Position numbers and translations under genes: made by a program | Notes under the pieces: generated by a model | Databases searched by the model: none | What the model was told of the DNA's origin: nothing | The model's input: only the letters and a program-made list of their open reading frames with translations | In this document: positions 33,754 through 42,958 of the stretch, one piece after another | Layout: each line of letters begins with the position of its first letter | How positions within the stretch are numbered: the first letter of the stretch is position 1 | Source of the DNA: a bacterium | Lineage (GTDB): Bacteria > Chloroflexota > Dormibacteria > Aeolococcales > Bog-877 | Assembly (NCBI GenBank): GCA_021791415.1 | Contig: JAJYWQ010000058.1 | Coordinates: forward strand, 1 to 64,000 | DNA length: 64,000 bases | Direction: 5' to 3'

Positions 33754-34637
33754 CGGGGCTGGGGAGGTCCCGGGGGAACTCCGCGATCCAGGGCCTGCTC
33801 CAGCTGCCGGGTACGGTGGTAGGCGGCCCAGACGGCATCTGCCAGCACGGTTCGGAAGCGCCCCCTCTCCAGGGCTGCGAGCGCCTCGGCGGAGGTGCCG
33901 CCAGGAGAGGTCACCATGTCCCGCAGCTCACTGGGGTGGCGCTGACTCTGGGCGGCGAACTCTGCCGAACCCTCCACCGTGCTAAGGACCAACCTCCTGG
34001 CCAGGTGGCGGGGGAATCCCAGATGGACTGCGGCGTCCACCAGCGACTCGATGAACAGCAGGGTGTAGGTGGGCCCGGTTCCGGAGACGGCGGTGGCCAT
34101 CGCCACCTGTTCCTCGTCCTCCACTTCCAGCTCCTCGCCGAGGGCGCTGAGCAACTGGCGGGTGCGCAGCCGTCCCACCTCGTCCACGTCGGGGGTGGGA
34201 TACCACACTGTCATGCCTTTGCCGATCTGCGCCGGGGTGTTGGGCATGGCCCGTACCACGGCTGGGTGCCCCAGCCCCTCGCCCAGCGTCCGGGTGGAGG
34301 CGCCGGCGACGATGCTCAGGACAAGGGTGCCGGGCGTGATCGCACCGTTGAGTTCGGGCATGACTCGGCGGAGCACCTGAGGCTTGACCGAGATCACCAA
34401 CAGGTCAGCGGCGGCCGCGGCCTGGCGGTTGTCCGAGCTTACCCTAACGCCGAGGCGGTGCTCCAGGTCTTCCCGACGGGCTCGGCGCGGGTGGGTGCAG
34501 GTGACCTCCTCGGGGCGCACCAGCCCCCTCGCCATAAGGCCTCCCACTATGGCCTCGGCCATGGCCCCAGCCCCCACCACCACGAGCCGGGCTCCGGACA
34601 GGTGACTTTGGGGCGCGAGGTCCGCGGAGGGGGACAA
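33750..34637 (-). CDS. proC: Pyrroline-5-carboxylate reductase
   Basis: Last step of proline synthesis. 295 residues: Rossmann motif VVGAGAMAEAIVGG, LVISVKPQ, VRAMPNTPAQIGKGM, SGTGPTYTLLFIESLVDAA and the C-terminal signature DMVTSPGGTSAEALAALE. The start is TTG 34637. It is convergent with typA, overlapping by four bases. The C-terminus carries a short proline-rich tail. No other proline gene is in the window. Confidence 0.94.
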   Translation of the reverse strand: MSPSADLAPQSHLSGARLVVVGAGAMAEAIVGGLMARGLVRPEEVTCTHPRRARREDLEHRLGVRVSSDNRQAAAAADLLVISVKPQVLRRVMPELNGAITPGTLVLSIVAGASTRTLGEGLGHPAVVRAMPNTPAQIGKGMTVWYPTPDVDEVGRLRTRQLLSALGEELEVEDEEQVAMATAVSGTGPTYTLLFIESLVDAAVHLGFPRHLARRLVLSTVEGSAEFAAQSQRHPSELRDMVTSPGGTSAEALAALERGRFRTVLADAVWAAYHRTRQLEQALDRGVPPGPPQPR

Positions 34638-34762
34638 GCTGTTACATCCTCTGAGGCTGGGCGGCTGTGCTCAGCATATCCGCGGCGGTACGATCTCGGC
34701 CACCGAATCAATTTGGGAGCAAGGTGGATGGCGGACTTGCACTACCGCGGGAGGCCTTTGGT

Positions 34763-35734
34763 TTGAAGGCAGCGTTGTACCGGACCACCGGCGATGCGGC
34801 TGAGGTCATCCGGCTGGAGGACGTTGAGCGGCCCGAGCCGGGAGCGGGGGAGGTGCGGGTGCGCCTCCACGTCTCCGGGGTGAATCCCACCGATTGGAAG
34901 GCGCGCACCGGGGCCACACCCCGCCCAATCCAGGGGTTTCAGATCCCTCACCACGATGGCGCCGGCGAGATTGATGCCGTGGGTGAGGGGGTTCCGGAGG
35001 AGCGTCTGGGGGAGCGGGTCTGGGTCTGGCTGGCGGCGGCGGGCCGGCCCTGGGGTACCGCGGCGCAGTGGACCGTCGTCCCGGCCGCCCAAGCCACCCC
35101 GCTCCCCGCCGGGGCGTCGTATGAGCTGGGGGCCTGCCTCGGCGTGCCCGCCCTCACCGCTCATCGGTGCCTCTTCGCCGACGGTCCGCTGTCGGGCAGG
35201 GATGTGTTGGTCACCGGGGGCGCCGGGGCGGTGGGGCACTTCGCCATCGAACTCGCGCGCTGGGGTGGCGCCCGAGTGGCCGCCACGGTCAGCGGGGAGG
35301 CCAAGGCCGAGCTGGCACGGCGGGCGGGGGCGGACCTGGTGGTGAACTACCGGGAGCCCGGGGCGCAGGCCGAACTGCGGCGATTCTCCTCCCGGTTCGC
35401 CAGGATCGTGGAGGTCAACCTGGCGGCCAACCTCCAGATGGACCTGGGCCTCGCCGGCCCCGACACGGTGGTGGTGGCGTACGCGGCGGACCTCGAAGAC
35501 CCGGTCCTGCCGGTCCGCGCCTGCATGAGTGTCAACCTCGTGATGCGCTTCGTGCTGCTGTACGGGGTTGCCAGACCGGCCTTGGAGGAGGCGGCGGCCG
35601 TCGTCCACAGGGCGCTGGCCGACAATGCCGTGACCGAGTTGCCCATAGTCCGCTTCCCCCTGGACCGCTGTGCCGAGGCCCAGGAGGCGGTCCGGTCGGG
35701 GGTGACCGGCAAAGTGGTTCTGGAGATCCCATGA
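34763..35734 (+). CDS. Zinc-independent alcohol dehydrogenase/quinone oxidoreductase family protein
   Basis: 323-residue MDR-superfamily protein from TTG 34763, with GGGAGG upstream. The N-terminal catalytic domain begins KAALYRTTGDAAEVIRLEDV and has the HHDGAGEIDAVGEGV block; there are no structural zinc cysteines. The Rossmann domain has VLVTGGAGAVGHFAIELARWGGARVAAT. The sequence resembles NADPH:quinone reductase-like proteins. A longer frame from 34667 lacks a ribosome binding site. Substrate unknown. Confidence 0.85.
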   Translation: MKAALYRTTGDAAEVIRLEDVERPEPGAGEVRVRLHVSGVNPTDWKARTGATPRPIQGFQIPHHDGAGEIDAVGEGVPEERLGERVWVWLAAAGRPWGTAAQWTVVPAAQATPLPAGASYELGACLGVPALTAHRCLFADGPLSGRDVLVTGGAGAVGHFAIELARWGGARVAATVSGEAKAELARRAGADLVVNYREPGAQAELRRFSSRFARIVEVNLAANLQMDLGLAGPDTVVVAYAADLEDPVLPVRACMSVNLVMRFVLLYGVARPALEEAAAVVHRALADNAVTELPIVRFPLDRCAEAQEAVRSGVTGKVVLEIP

Positions 35735-35761
35735 GGGGGGCTGGGTACGGCTCCTCAGGCC

Positions 35762-36622
35762 ATGAGCCTTCGACCGCCGAGGCGGAACGGCGTGGCTAGC
35801 GTGGAGGCTCAGGCCACCGCCGCTCGGCGCGCCATCCGAAACCGCGCCGTCCTGGGCGTGGAGCCCAGCTGGGGCTGGAACTTCAACGACCTCAGCCACG
35901 AATGGAGGCGGCTGTTCGCCGAGCTGTTCGGCACCTTCCTCCTGGTCCTGGTCGCTGCCGGGGCGCCCACCGTGGCGGCGCGCTACCCCGGAGTCCTCTC
36001 CCAGGCGGCCATCGTCACCGCCCCGGGACTCATGGTCATGGGCATCATTCTGTTCATGGGGCTGGTGTCCGGAGCCCACCTCAACCCGGTGGTGAGCCTG
36101 GCCTTCGCCCTCCGCCGGGAGTTCCCTTGGCGGCGGATCCCGGCCTACATGGCGGCCCAGGTGGTGGGGTCGGTCCTGGCCTGCCTGGTTCTCTGGGCCC
36201 TTGTCGGCAGGTACGCCCACCTCGGCGCGACCCTCCCCGGCTCCGGTGTGGGGGACCTGCAGGCGATGGCCATGGAGGCCTTCCTCACTATGGGTCTGGT
36301 GAGCACCATCCTGGGGACGGCCTCCGGTGCGCAGAATGTCGGCACCCTCTCGGCCATCGCCGTGGGCGGCTACATCGCCCTCGCGGGGCTCTGGTCGAGC
36401 CCGATAAGCGGTGCCTCCATGAACCCGGTGCGATCCTTCGGGCCCGCCCTGGTGAGCGGCGACTTCGCCCACTTCTGGGTCTACCTGGTCGGCCCAGCGG
36501 CCGGGGCGCTCCTGGCAGTTGGGGCCGCCCAAATCCTTCGCGGCCCGGGCGGGGACGTCACCGCCATGAGAGCGGCCCAGGGAGCTCTCGATCCCGTGGG
36601 GCCGCCGGAGAAGTCCGGGTGA
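35762..36622 (+). CDS. MIP-family channel (aquaporin/glycerol facilitator type)
   Basis: 286 residues with six membrane helices and the two half-helix motifs, here NPV twice instead of NPA: SGAHLNPVVSLAF and SGASMNPVRSFGPAL. ELFGTFLLVLVAAGA marks helix 1. An N-terminal extension of about 45 residues precedes the channel; ATG 35762 lacks a strong ribosome binding site. NPV variants occur in some aquaporins. The Arg after the second NPV is the normal selectivity-filter residue. Water, glycerol or another small neutral solute is possible. Confidence 0.88.
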   Translation: MSLRPPRRNGVASVEAQATAARRAIRNRAVLGVEPSWGWNFNDLSHEWRRLFAELFGTFLLVLVAAGAPTVAARYPGVLSQAAIVTAPGLMVMGIILFMGLVSGAHLNPVVSLAFALRREFPWRRIPAYMAAQVVGSVLACLVLWALVGRYAHLGATLPGSGVGDLQAMAMEAFLTMGLVSTILGTASGAQNVGTLSAIAVGGYIALAGLWSSPISGASMNPVRSFGPALVSGDFAHFWVYLVGPAAGALLAVGAAQILRGPGGDVTAMRAAQGALDPVGPPEKSG

Positions 36623-36665
36623 GAGCTACCGGCCCGGCGAGGGGAGCCGCAGGGAGGTGCGAGCG

Positions 36666-37127
36666 GTGAGCAAGTCCAAGGAGAACTGGAAGGCGGAGCC
36701 CGACGAACACGACTATCCCGCCGCCGGCAATTACCTGTCTCTGCTCCTTCCCCCGGAGACGGTGACTGAGGCCGTGCGCCTGCTGCGCTCGGCGGAGCTG
36801 GTGCGGTACAAGGCCAAGGACCTTCTCCGCGCCAGCCGGCTGCCGCTACTTTCCGCCAAGGACCCGGACGTCTCCCGCGACCTTCGCGAGGTTCATGCCG
36901 GTCGCAAGCTCTCCCCCGTCCTCGTCCTGAGAGGCGACCTGGGCCGCGAGGTCCCCCTCACGGTGGCTGACGGCTACCACAGGATCTGTGCCAGCTACCA
37001 TCTGAACGAGGATGCGGAGATACCGTGCCGCCTGGCCGGGCTTCCCCTCCCGCCGGAGATGCGCGAGGGAATGCGGCCCCGGGCGGGCCGCGGCGGGCCG
37101 GGCCCTTCGAAGCGTTCCCCGGAATAG
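36666..37127 (+). CDS. ParB-like hypothetical protein
   Basis: 153 residues from GTG 36666, ten bases after GGGAGG. The first half is helical (YLSLLLPPETVTEAVRLL). The second half, LSPVLVLRGDLGREVPLTVADGYHRICASYH, resembles the core of ParB-type nuclease domains (a DGYHR loop after a strand). It lacks a helix-turn-helix, so it is not a partition protein. The C-terminus is Gly/Arg-rich. Function unknown; small stand-alone homologues seem likely. Confidence 0.65.
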   Translation: MSKSKENWKAEPDEHDYPAAGNYLSLLLPPETVTEAVRLLRSAELVRYKAKDLLRASRLPLLSAKDPDVSRDLREVHAGRKLSPVLVLRGDLGREVPLTVADGYHRICASYHLNEDAEIPCRLAGLPLPPEMREGMRPRAGRGGPGPSKRSPE

Positions 37128-37534
37128 GGGCCGGCACTTTCCAGCCGCGGAGGTGGGGAACTCGCCGTGGGATTCTTTCCGGGACGGCGGCCCGTGCCGA
37201 GCGCGCAGGTGCGGCCCGGGTCGGTTGCGGATGGCGATACCGGTCGGTGTCGGACCGCTGAGCGAGGACAGTGGGCGCCGGTCCGCACCCAGACGGCCGG
37301 CGCGGGGCGGACCGTCGCCTGCGCGACCTCGGTCTGGCTGAGGGCCGGCGGGATGTTGGGCTGGCCTTTGGCGAGGTCCTTCGGATGGGGGAGGGCGGGA
37401 GTCGCCAGGGCTCGCTCTCGGGTGGGCCGCACGCCGGCGTGGCCCGGCTCCATTGGACGGCTTGCACCTCCGGGGCGGCTGCGCTATTCACCTAGGGAGA
37501 GCGGGCGGAGTGGCGAAGAACTGGAGGGCTGGAG
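37128..37534. other. 407-bp gap, no gene recognised
   Basis: A frame at 37167-37541 is open but its product is a low-complexity Arg/Gly/Pro/Ala mix with no motif. Nothing else was seen apart from the ribosome binding site of the next gene. Confidence 0.45.
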
Positions 37535-38770
37535 GTGCTGAGCGACAACAGGCTCCCCCCCGGGGACGCGGCGATGCCGAACCCGCTGGAGGAGCTCTCA
37601 CTGGAGCAGCTCAGGCAGCGGACGAGCATGAAATGGCGACGGTACGCTCCCGATGTCCTGCCGCTCTGGGTGGCCGAGATGGACGTCCGACTGGCGCCGG
37701 CGGTGGCGGCGGCGCTGCATCGGGCCGTGGAGATCGGGGACACCGGCTATCCGGCGGGCAGCGAGTACCCGGAGGCGCTGCAAGCCTTCGCCGGGAGGCG
37801 CTGGAACTGGGATGGGGTCCCCGTCGAGCGGACGGCAAGCGTTCCCGACGTGATGATGGGGATCGTCCAGGTCATTCGCCTGGTCACTGACCCCGGTGAC
37901 CCCGTGGTGATCAACCCTCCCGTCTATCCCCCCTTCTACGCCTTTCTGAGCCACGACTCGCGCCGGGTCATGGAGGCCCCTCTCGGCTCCGACCTGCGCC
38001 TCGACCTGGGCGCGTTGGAATCGGCCTTCCGGAGGGCCAGGGCGGGGGCCAAGAAGGTCGCCTACTTGATCAGCAACCCGCACAACCCGACCGGGGTGGT
38101 CCACACGAGAGAGGAGCTGGCAGCGGTCGCGGCCCTCGCTCGCAGGTACGGAGTCCGGGTCGTCTCCGATGAGATCCATGCTCCCCTGGTCCTGGCCGGG
38201 GCCCGGTTCACACCCTATCTCAGCGTGGAGGGGGGGGAGGACGCCTTCGCCCTCACCTCTGCTTCGAAGGGATGGAACCTGGCCGGGCTTAAGGCCGCCC
38301 TCGCCTTCGCCGGTCCGGAGGCCGCGGGAGACCTGGCCCGCTTGCCCGAGGAGGTGAGCCATGGCCCAAGCCACCTGGGCGTCATCGCCCACACCGCGGC
38401 GCTCCGCGAGGGAGAGCAGTGGTTGGACGCACTGCTCGCTGGCCTGGATGCCAACCGCGCCCTGCTGGTGGAACTGGTGGCGGAGTACCTGCCGGAGGTC
38501 CGCCTGCACTCTCCAGAGGGGACCTACCTCGCCTGGCTGGACTGCCGGGCGCTCGGCTTGGAGGGCCAGCGCGCCTTGGGCCAGTCGTTCGTCGTCTCCG
38601 ATCTCGCCGGTCCAGCCAAGATGTTCCTGGAGAGGGCACGGGTCGCTCTCAGCTCGGGTCACGTCTTCGGCAGCGGCGGTGAGGGATGGGCTCGGCTCAA
38701 CTTCGCCACCTCCCGGGCGATTCTCACTGAGGCGGTGACGCGCATGGGTGAGGCTGTGCGGTCGGCGTGA
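37535..38770 (+). CDS. PatB/MalY-type aminotransferase (cystathionine beta-lyase-like)
   Basis: 411 residues from GTG 37535, which has GGAGGG six bases upstream; ATG 37574 is the alternative and begins nearer the conserved region. PLP fold-type [18 protein letters not shown] (family start), [39 protein letters not shown] and the PLP lysine in [30 protein letters not shown] near the end. These enzymes split C-S bonds of cystathionine or cysteine conjugates. Exact substrate not determinable. Confidence 0.88.
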   Translation: MLSDNRLPPGDAAMPNPLEELSLEQLRQRTSMKWRRYAPDVLPLWVAEMDVRLAPAVAAALHRAVEIGDTGYPAGSEYPEALQAFAGRRWNWDGVPVERTASVPDVMMGIVQVIRLVTDPGDPVVINPPVYPPFYAFLSHDSRRVMEAPLGSDLRLDLGALESAFRRARAGAKKVAYLISNPHNPTGVVHTREELAAVAALARRYGVRVVSDEIHAPLVLAGARFTPYLSVEGGEDAFALTSASKGWNLAGLKAALAFAGPEAAGDLARLPEEVSHGPSHLGVIAHTAALREGEQWLDALLAGLDANRALLVELVAEYLPEVRLHSPEGTYLAWLDCRALGLEGQRALGQSFVVSDLAGPAKMFLERARVALSSGHVFGSGGEGWARLNFATSRAILTEAVTRMGEAVRSA

Positions 38771-38795
38771 TGCGTGAGGTTTGCCCTCGGCGCGG

Positions 38796-40097
38796 TCAGG
38801 GGCCAGTCTCTGTGCCCGGCCGGCCCGGGGTTGGCTCGGGAACTTCCATTACCACAGCCGAGCCCGGATGCCCCAGCGGCACGGACTTGAACCGTCTGTA
38901 GAGCGCGAGATCGTAGGCGGCCTTCACCGCGCCGGCGACCAGCAGGTTCAGACCGGGCAGCACTCCCATGACCAGGGAGCCACCGAAGACGGGCCCGACC
39001 GCAGCACCCACAGTGCGCGCGGCCCCTGTGGCGCTGGCGGTCGCGGTCCGCTCGGCAGGCGTGACCATGGCCATGGTGTACGCCTGGCGGGTCGGGACAT
39101 CCATCTGCGAAATCGACTGCCGGGACACCAAGAGCGCCGCCGCCAGCGGCCACCACGGCATCAGGGGCACGAGGGCCAAGAGGACGTCGGAGGGGAGATG
39201 GGTGAACACCATCGTGCGCAGCAGGCCGAAGCGCTCAGCCAGCGTCGCCGCCACCAGCTGTGACCCGGCCGCGGCCAGGTTGGCGAGGAAGAGCAGCGGG
39301 CCGAGCACGTCCAGTTGCAGCCCGAAGCGCACGTGGAAGTAGTAGGCGACGAGGGACTGCGCCCCGACTCCGCCCGCCATGGCGTCGAGCGAGTACAGGG
39401 CCGCCAGCTCCCTGACTCGACGTCGAGAGGGCCCAAGCGGTGATCGGATGCGCATCTTCGCCGGACCGGCGGCATCCGACTCGACCGCGGTGCCGAGAAA
39501 CGCGTAAAGGCCGCAGGCGGCAAGAGAGGTGGCCGCGTACAAAGTTATGAGCGGCAGGTACGGCCCGGTCCCGCGGCCTTGGCTGGCCGCGGCCACTGCC
39601 CCTGCCAGCAGGGAACCTACGGCCAGGCTGAGCGATCCGGCGAGCCCGTACCAGGCGAATCGCCTCGCGCCGGGGCCCAAGAGGTCGGCGATGGCAGCCT
39701 GCTCCAGGGCCTGCGGTGGGCCCACGTCCTGGCCCGATGCGGAGACCCCACCGATGAAGGCGGCCAACGCCAGGAGCGCGACACCGCTCTGGGTCAGGAT
39801 CAGCACGGCTCCGATGGCCGGGGCAAGGGCGGCGATCTTGAGCGCCGTCCGGCGGCCGAGGACCCCGGCAGCCCGGCCGAAGGCCAGGGTGGCCACCGCT
39901 CCTCCCGCCATTCCGCAGGTGAGCACCGAGCCGACCTCAAGGGCGCTCAGGCCGACCCGGGCGAGGTAGAGGGGGAGGGTGACGACCATAACGCCCACTC
40001 CCAGCATGCGAAGGGACCGGCTGCCGAGAATGAGCCGCGCGTCCCTTCCCACGCCGGGAGCTGCCCCAGACGGAGCGCCTGCCCCTGGGCGCCTCAC
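38796..40097 (-). CDS. Major facilitator superfamily transporter
   Basis: 433 residues with about twelve hydrophobic segments in two halves joined by a cytoplasmic loop near residue 215 (SPLGPSRRRVRELAALYSLDAM). The loop after helix 2 has the degenerate MFS motif FGRAAGVLGRRTALK, and MDVPTRQAYTMAMVTPAERTATAS lies in the second half. GTG start. Probably an exporter; substrate unknown. Convergent with the aminotransferase gene. Confidence 0.85.
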   Translation of the reverse strand: MRRPGAGAPSGAAPGVGRDARLILGSRSLRMLGVGVMVVTLPLYLARVGLSALEVGSVLTCGMAGGAVATLAFGRAAGVLGRRTALKIAALAPAIGAVLILTQSGVALLALAAFIGGVSASGQDVGPPQALEQAAIADLLGPGARRFAWYGLAGSLSLAVGSLLAGAVAAASQGRGTGPYLPLITLYAATSLAACGLYAFLGTAVESDAAGPAKMRIRSPLGPSRRRVRELAALYSLDAMAGGVGAQSLVAYYFHVRFGLQLDVLGPLLFLANLAAAGSQLVAATLAERFGLLRTMVFTHLPSDVLLALVPLMPWWPLAAALLVSRQSISQMDVPTRQAYTMAMVTPAERTATASATGAARTVGAAVGPVFGGSLVMGVLPGLNLLVAGAVKAAYDLALYRRFKSVPLGHPGSAVVMEVPEPTPGRPGTETGP

Positions 40098-40676
40098 ACT
40101 TCCGGTCCTCGAAGCTTCCTGGCCGGGGAGGCGACGAGCCCGGACGTTGGCGCCCCTGGGGTTGCACGCGAGCAGCCACGATGTGGAAGTGGCCGGTCCT
40201 GTCCGGCCAGCAATCCATCACTGCCAGTCGGCCAGATGAGGTTCCCCGTGCTTAGGAGCGAAAGCGTGTGCCGCAAGGAGGTCATGATCGGCCATTGCCG
40301 CAGTCGGCATGGCAGGAGGAACCAGGGGACCGAGGTCGACTGGGGCGCTAGCGTGCGGTAGCGCCCTGCACGACTGCGATGACGTCACCGCGGAATCTCA
40401 AGGGTCGTAGGGGCGGTTTCGTGCGAACGAGGGCGGGCTGAACTAGTGCCGTGAACCGCGGCGATCCGACGGTTGGGCTTTGGCGCCATGCACCGCAGCG
40501 GCGTCAAGCTCACCTGCAAAGGGACCGGCGCGAATCGCCCTGGGAAAGCTGGAGTCTCCATTCACCGAGCGGATGGAGGACTGAGAGGGACGAGCCGGTA
40601 CCCGCAGGACCCGCGGGGGTTGCCGGCGCGGTCGTCGCTGGTGGAGCCACTTGCTTGCTCGGCGGTTCGGTTTGGG
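40098..40676. other. 579-bp region without a recognisable gene
   Basis: Short frames on both strands have no motif or good start. The region contains the hairpin at 40343-40366 and leads into the ArsR promoter. Confidence 0.45.
40343..40366. repeat. 8-bp inverted repeat (hairpin)
   Basis: GGGCGCTA, an eight-base loop, then TAGCGCCC. There is no T-run on either side, so it is not a standard terminator. It may be an operator or a folded RNA element. Confidence 0.5.
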
Positions 40677-40721
40677 TTGACAGGTGGCTCCCCGCTGGCC
40701 CATACTCAACCGTAGGGTTGA
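40677..40721 (+). promoter_or_regulatory. Promoter and operator of the ArsR/SRPBCC operon
   Basis: TTGACA (40677-40682), 18-bp spacer, CATACT (40701-40706), with the palindrome TCAACC-GTAG-GGTTGA at 40706-40721 over the expected start site. A third half-site, GAACC, follows at 40723-40727. The position would let the ArsR protein block its own operon. Confidence 0.65.
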
Positions 40722-40743
40722 TGAACCACGCGGATGAATAAAC

Positions 40744-41091
40744 ATGGCCAACGATCCACTGAGTCTTACCTTCGCCGCTCTGGCTGATCCGACCCGGCGG
40801 GCCGTTCTGGTGCGCTTGGCGGAGGGCGAGGCGACGGTTAACGAGCTGGCGGCGCCGTTCGACATCAGTCTGCAAGCGGTCTCGAAGCACCTCAAGGTGC
40901 TACAGGCGGCCGGTTTGATCTCACGGGGACGCGAGGCGCAGTACCGCCCTTGCCACCTTGAGCCGGCGCCTTTGGAAGCGGCCACGGACTGGATCGCGAG
41001 GAACCGACAGATCTGGACGGAGCGATTCGACCAACTCGATCGGCACCTGGAGCTAATGGGCAGGGAACAGGCAAAGGAGAAGGGAGCATGA
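40744..41091 (+). CDS. ArsR-family helix-turn-helix regulator
   Basis: 115 residues. Winged helix with FAALADPTRRAVLVRLAEGEATVNELA, recognition helix SLQAVSKHLKVLQAAGLI and wing REAQYRPCHLEP. It has no metal-ligand cysteine pair, so it belongs to the non-metal ArsR subgroup that usually neighbours SRPBCC proteins. Its stop overlaps the start of the next gene (ATGA). Probably autoregulates through the palindrome at 40706-40721. Confidence 0.92.
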   Translation: MANDPLSLTFAALADPTRRAVLVRLAEGEATVNELAAPFDISLQAVSKHLKVLQAAGLISRGREAQYRPCHLEPAPLEAATDWIARNRQIWTERFDQLDRHLELMGREQAKEKGA

Positions 41092-41537
41092 GCGACCCAC
41101 AGACCGAACTGGGTGAACTGACCATCAGGAGGACCTTCGCGGCTCGGCCTGAAGTCGTCTTCGAGTGCATGACAACGCCCGCACATCTCACCCACTTCTG
41201 GGGGCCGCTCGGGATGAGCACCCCACTCGACCGGATCACGGTCGAGCCCCGGCCCGGTGGACGTTTCGAGACAGTGATGGTCAACGACGAGACCGGTGAC
41301 GAGTATCCCGTGAACGGTGTGTTCATGGAATTCGACCCTCCCCGCACGTTCTCGTTCACCGAAGCTGGTGTGGACGGCGGCATGATGACCAAGATCGTCT
41401 TCAACGACCTCGGCGACGGGCGTACCGAGACGGTCACCCATCAGACCAATGTGCCTCCGATGTTGATGAGCCCCGAGGCCCAAGCCGGGCTGGAAACGAG
41501 CTTCGTCAAGTTCGATGCCTACCTTGCTTCCCTGTAG
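41088..41537 (+). CDS. SRPBCC (AHSA1-like) protein
   Basis: 149 residues with the START-like fold used by AHSA1 proteins: LTIRRTFAARPEVVFECMTTPAHLTHFWGP at the start, RPGGRFETVM, DEYPVNGVFMEFDPPRTFSFTE and a long C-terminal helix (GLETSFVKFDAYLAS). These form a hydrophobic pocket for an unknown small ligand. Co-translated with the ArsR regulator, a frequent pairing. Confidence 0.9.
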   Translation: MSDPQTELGELTIRRTFAARPEVVFECMTTPAHLTHFWGPLGMSTPLDRITVEPRPGGRFETVMVNDETGDEYPVNGVFMEFDPPRTFSFTEAGVDGGMMTKIVFNDLGDGRTETVTHQTNVPPMLMSPEAQAGLETSFVKFDAYLASL

Positions 41538-41639
41538 CCACAGCCGTACTGCGCACAACAGAACGCGGCGCCTTGGGCTGCGCCCAGCGGGGAACGCTGA
41601 GGGATCCTTCGGCGACCTTGAGGAACGACGGAGGATGGG

Positions 41640-41712
41640 AGCGGGAGACGAGACTCGAACTCGCGACATCCAGCTTGGAAGGCTAGCGCTCTACCAACTG
41701 AGCTACTCCCGC
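41640..41712 (-). tRNA. tRNA-Gly(TCC)
   Basis: Complete cloverleaf on the minus strand: acceptor GCGGGAG/CTCCCGC, D arm GCTCAGTTGGTAGAGC, anticodon loop CTTCCAA (TCC), T arm GAGTTCGAGTC, discriminator T. CCA not encoded. Confidence 0.93.
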
Positions 41713-41852
41713 GGCCGCGCCTTTCCCGATTCTATCGGCAGGCCCTCCCTTGGCGGGCTGTCGCTCCAGCCCACCGCCTGCCCAGGCAGTCTGTTCTGCG
41801 GTCCCCAACCGACCTGGGCGGAGGGCCACGGCGTCACCACCTCAATCGCCAC

Positions 41853-42671
41853 TCAACCCGCGCGGTCGGCCACCAGGGTGTAGAGCATGGGTACCGGCTC
41901 ACCACCGAGCCGGACTCGGTACCGCCCGTCTGCCTCGGGAGCCCCGAGGTCGCCTCGGTAATCCCGCGGCGCCGCAGTGTGCTCGCGCAACCAGCGCACC
42001 GTCAAGCCGGCGCCCACGGCTGCGGTGACCACCTCGCCCACACTGTGGGCGAACTGCACGGTGGCGGTGGACACGACTGGGGCCAGGGGATCCGTGTAGC
42101 TCCCCGGGGTGTTGAAGAAGTGGGGCCCGTCAAAGGAGTAAGGGAAGTCCAGCCGCAGGGGCGCCAAGGTGTCGATCATGCCCACAAACGGATGGATCTC
42201 GACCAGGGCCAGACTGCCGCCCGGGCGCAGCAGGTCGTGGGCCGCGCTCATCCAGGCATCGAGGTCCCCTATCCAGCACAGCACCCCGATGGTGGCGTAG
42301 GCCAGGTCGAAGCGGCTGAAGAGACGACTGGGAGGGTGGCAGGCGTCCGCCTCGACAAGGGCCAGATCGACTCCACAGCGCCGGGCCAGCCCGGCCGCCT
42401 TGGTAAGGGCGACCGGGGAAAAGTCGAGCCCTGTGACCATGGCTCCCGCCCGGGCCAGGCTGATGGAGTCGAATCCGATGTGGCATTGAAGGTGAATGAC
42501 CTGCAGGCCAGCGACCCTGCCCACAGCCAGCTGGATGGCCTCCTCCTCGACCTCGGTCAGGGAGGAGGCGCCGGCCACCAGGGACTCGGAGTCATAGATT
42601 CGGTCCTGCCCGTGGACGCGGGCTCGGTCGTCCCAGTTGCGGCGATTAAGGAGGAGGGCGTCCCGGACCAC
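41853..42671 (-). CDS. Class I SAM-dependent methyltransferase
   Basis: 272 residues. SAM-binding motif I is VIHLQCHIGFDSISLA, with the acid of motif II in VTGLDFSPVALTKA, motif III region VEADACH, and motif IV FDLAYATIGVLCWIGD. The N-terminal RRNWDDRARVH segment and HFFNTPGSYTDP in the second half are typical of small-molecule methyltransferases of this group. TAGACT ends six bases before the GTG at 42671, implying a leaderless mRNA. Substrate unknown. Confidence 0.85.
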   Translation of the reverse strand: MVRDALLLNRRNWDDRARVHGQDRIYDSESLVAGASSLTEVEEEAIQLAVGRVAGLQVIHLQCHIGFDSISLARAGAMVTGLDFSPVALTKAAGLARRCGVDLALVEADACHPPSRLFSRFDLAYATIGVLCWIGDLDAWMSAAHDLLRPGGSLALVEIHPFVGMIDTLAPLRLDFPYSFDGPHFFNTPGSYTDPLAPVVSTATVQFAHSVGEVVTAAVGAGLTVRWLREHTAAPRDYRGDLGAPEADGRYRVRLGGEPVPMLYTLVADRAG

Positions 42672-42677
42672 CGGGCA

Positions 42678-42683
42678 AGTCTA
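42678..42683 (-). promoter_or_regulatory. -10 element of the methyltransferase gene
   Basis: TAGACT on the minus strand, ending six bases before the GTG start. Confidence 0.5.
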
Positions 42684-42943
42684 GGGAGCCGCGGCCTCCG
42701 CTGCCCACATTGTCACCGTTCGCCTGCGGGCAGTCGATCTCATGGCTCATGTGGTGTCTCTCTAGCCGGGGGCATCCAGCGGCGGCGGGCAGCGCGCCGG
42801 GGGCGCGCCCCGGGCCTGGGCGCGATCCATCTCTGCTCGGGAGACTGGCTACCGACGCTCGCAGCAGCTGCCCTGAGGAGAACGGGGACGGACCGCGGGG
42901 GGTCAGTTGGACTGTGCCGCTTCGTCGCCTCTGTGGCGATTGC

Positions 42944-42949
42944 TAGACT
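42944..42949 (+). promoter_or_regulatory. -10 element of the nuoA-D operon
   Basis: TGC-TAGACT (extended -10) lies nine bases before the nuoA ATG. The -35 region is poor. Confidence 0.5.
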
Positions 42950-42958
42950 GGCTGCAGG

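Noticed and set aside
34742-36532. 596-codon minus-strand open frame
   Set aside because: Antisense of the oxidoreductase and aquaporin genes, no domain.
37167-37541. 124-codon plus-strand open frame
   Set aside because: Low-complexity product, no ribosome binding site, no motif.
40443-41669. 408-codon minus-strand open frame
   Set aside because: It starts in the tRNA-Gly antisense sequence (SRVRVSSPAP) and runs antisense to the ArsR and SRPBCC genes; a shadow.
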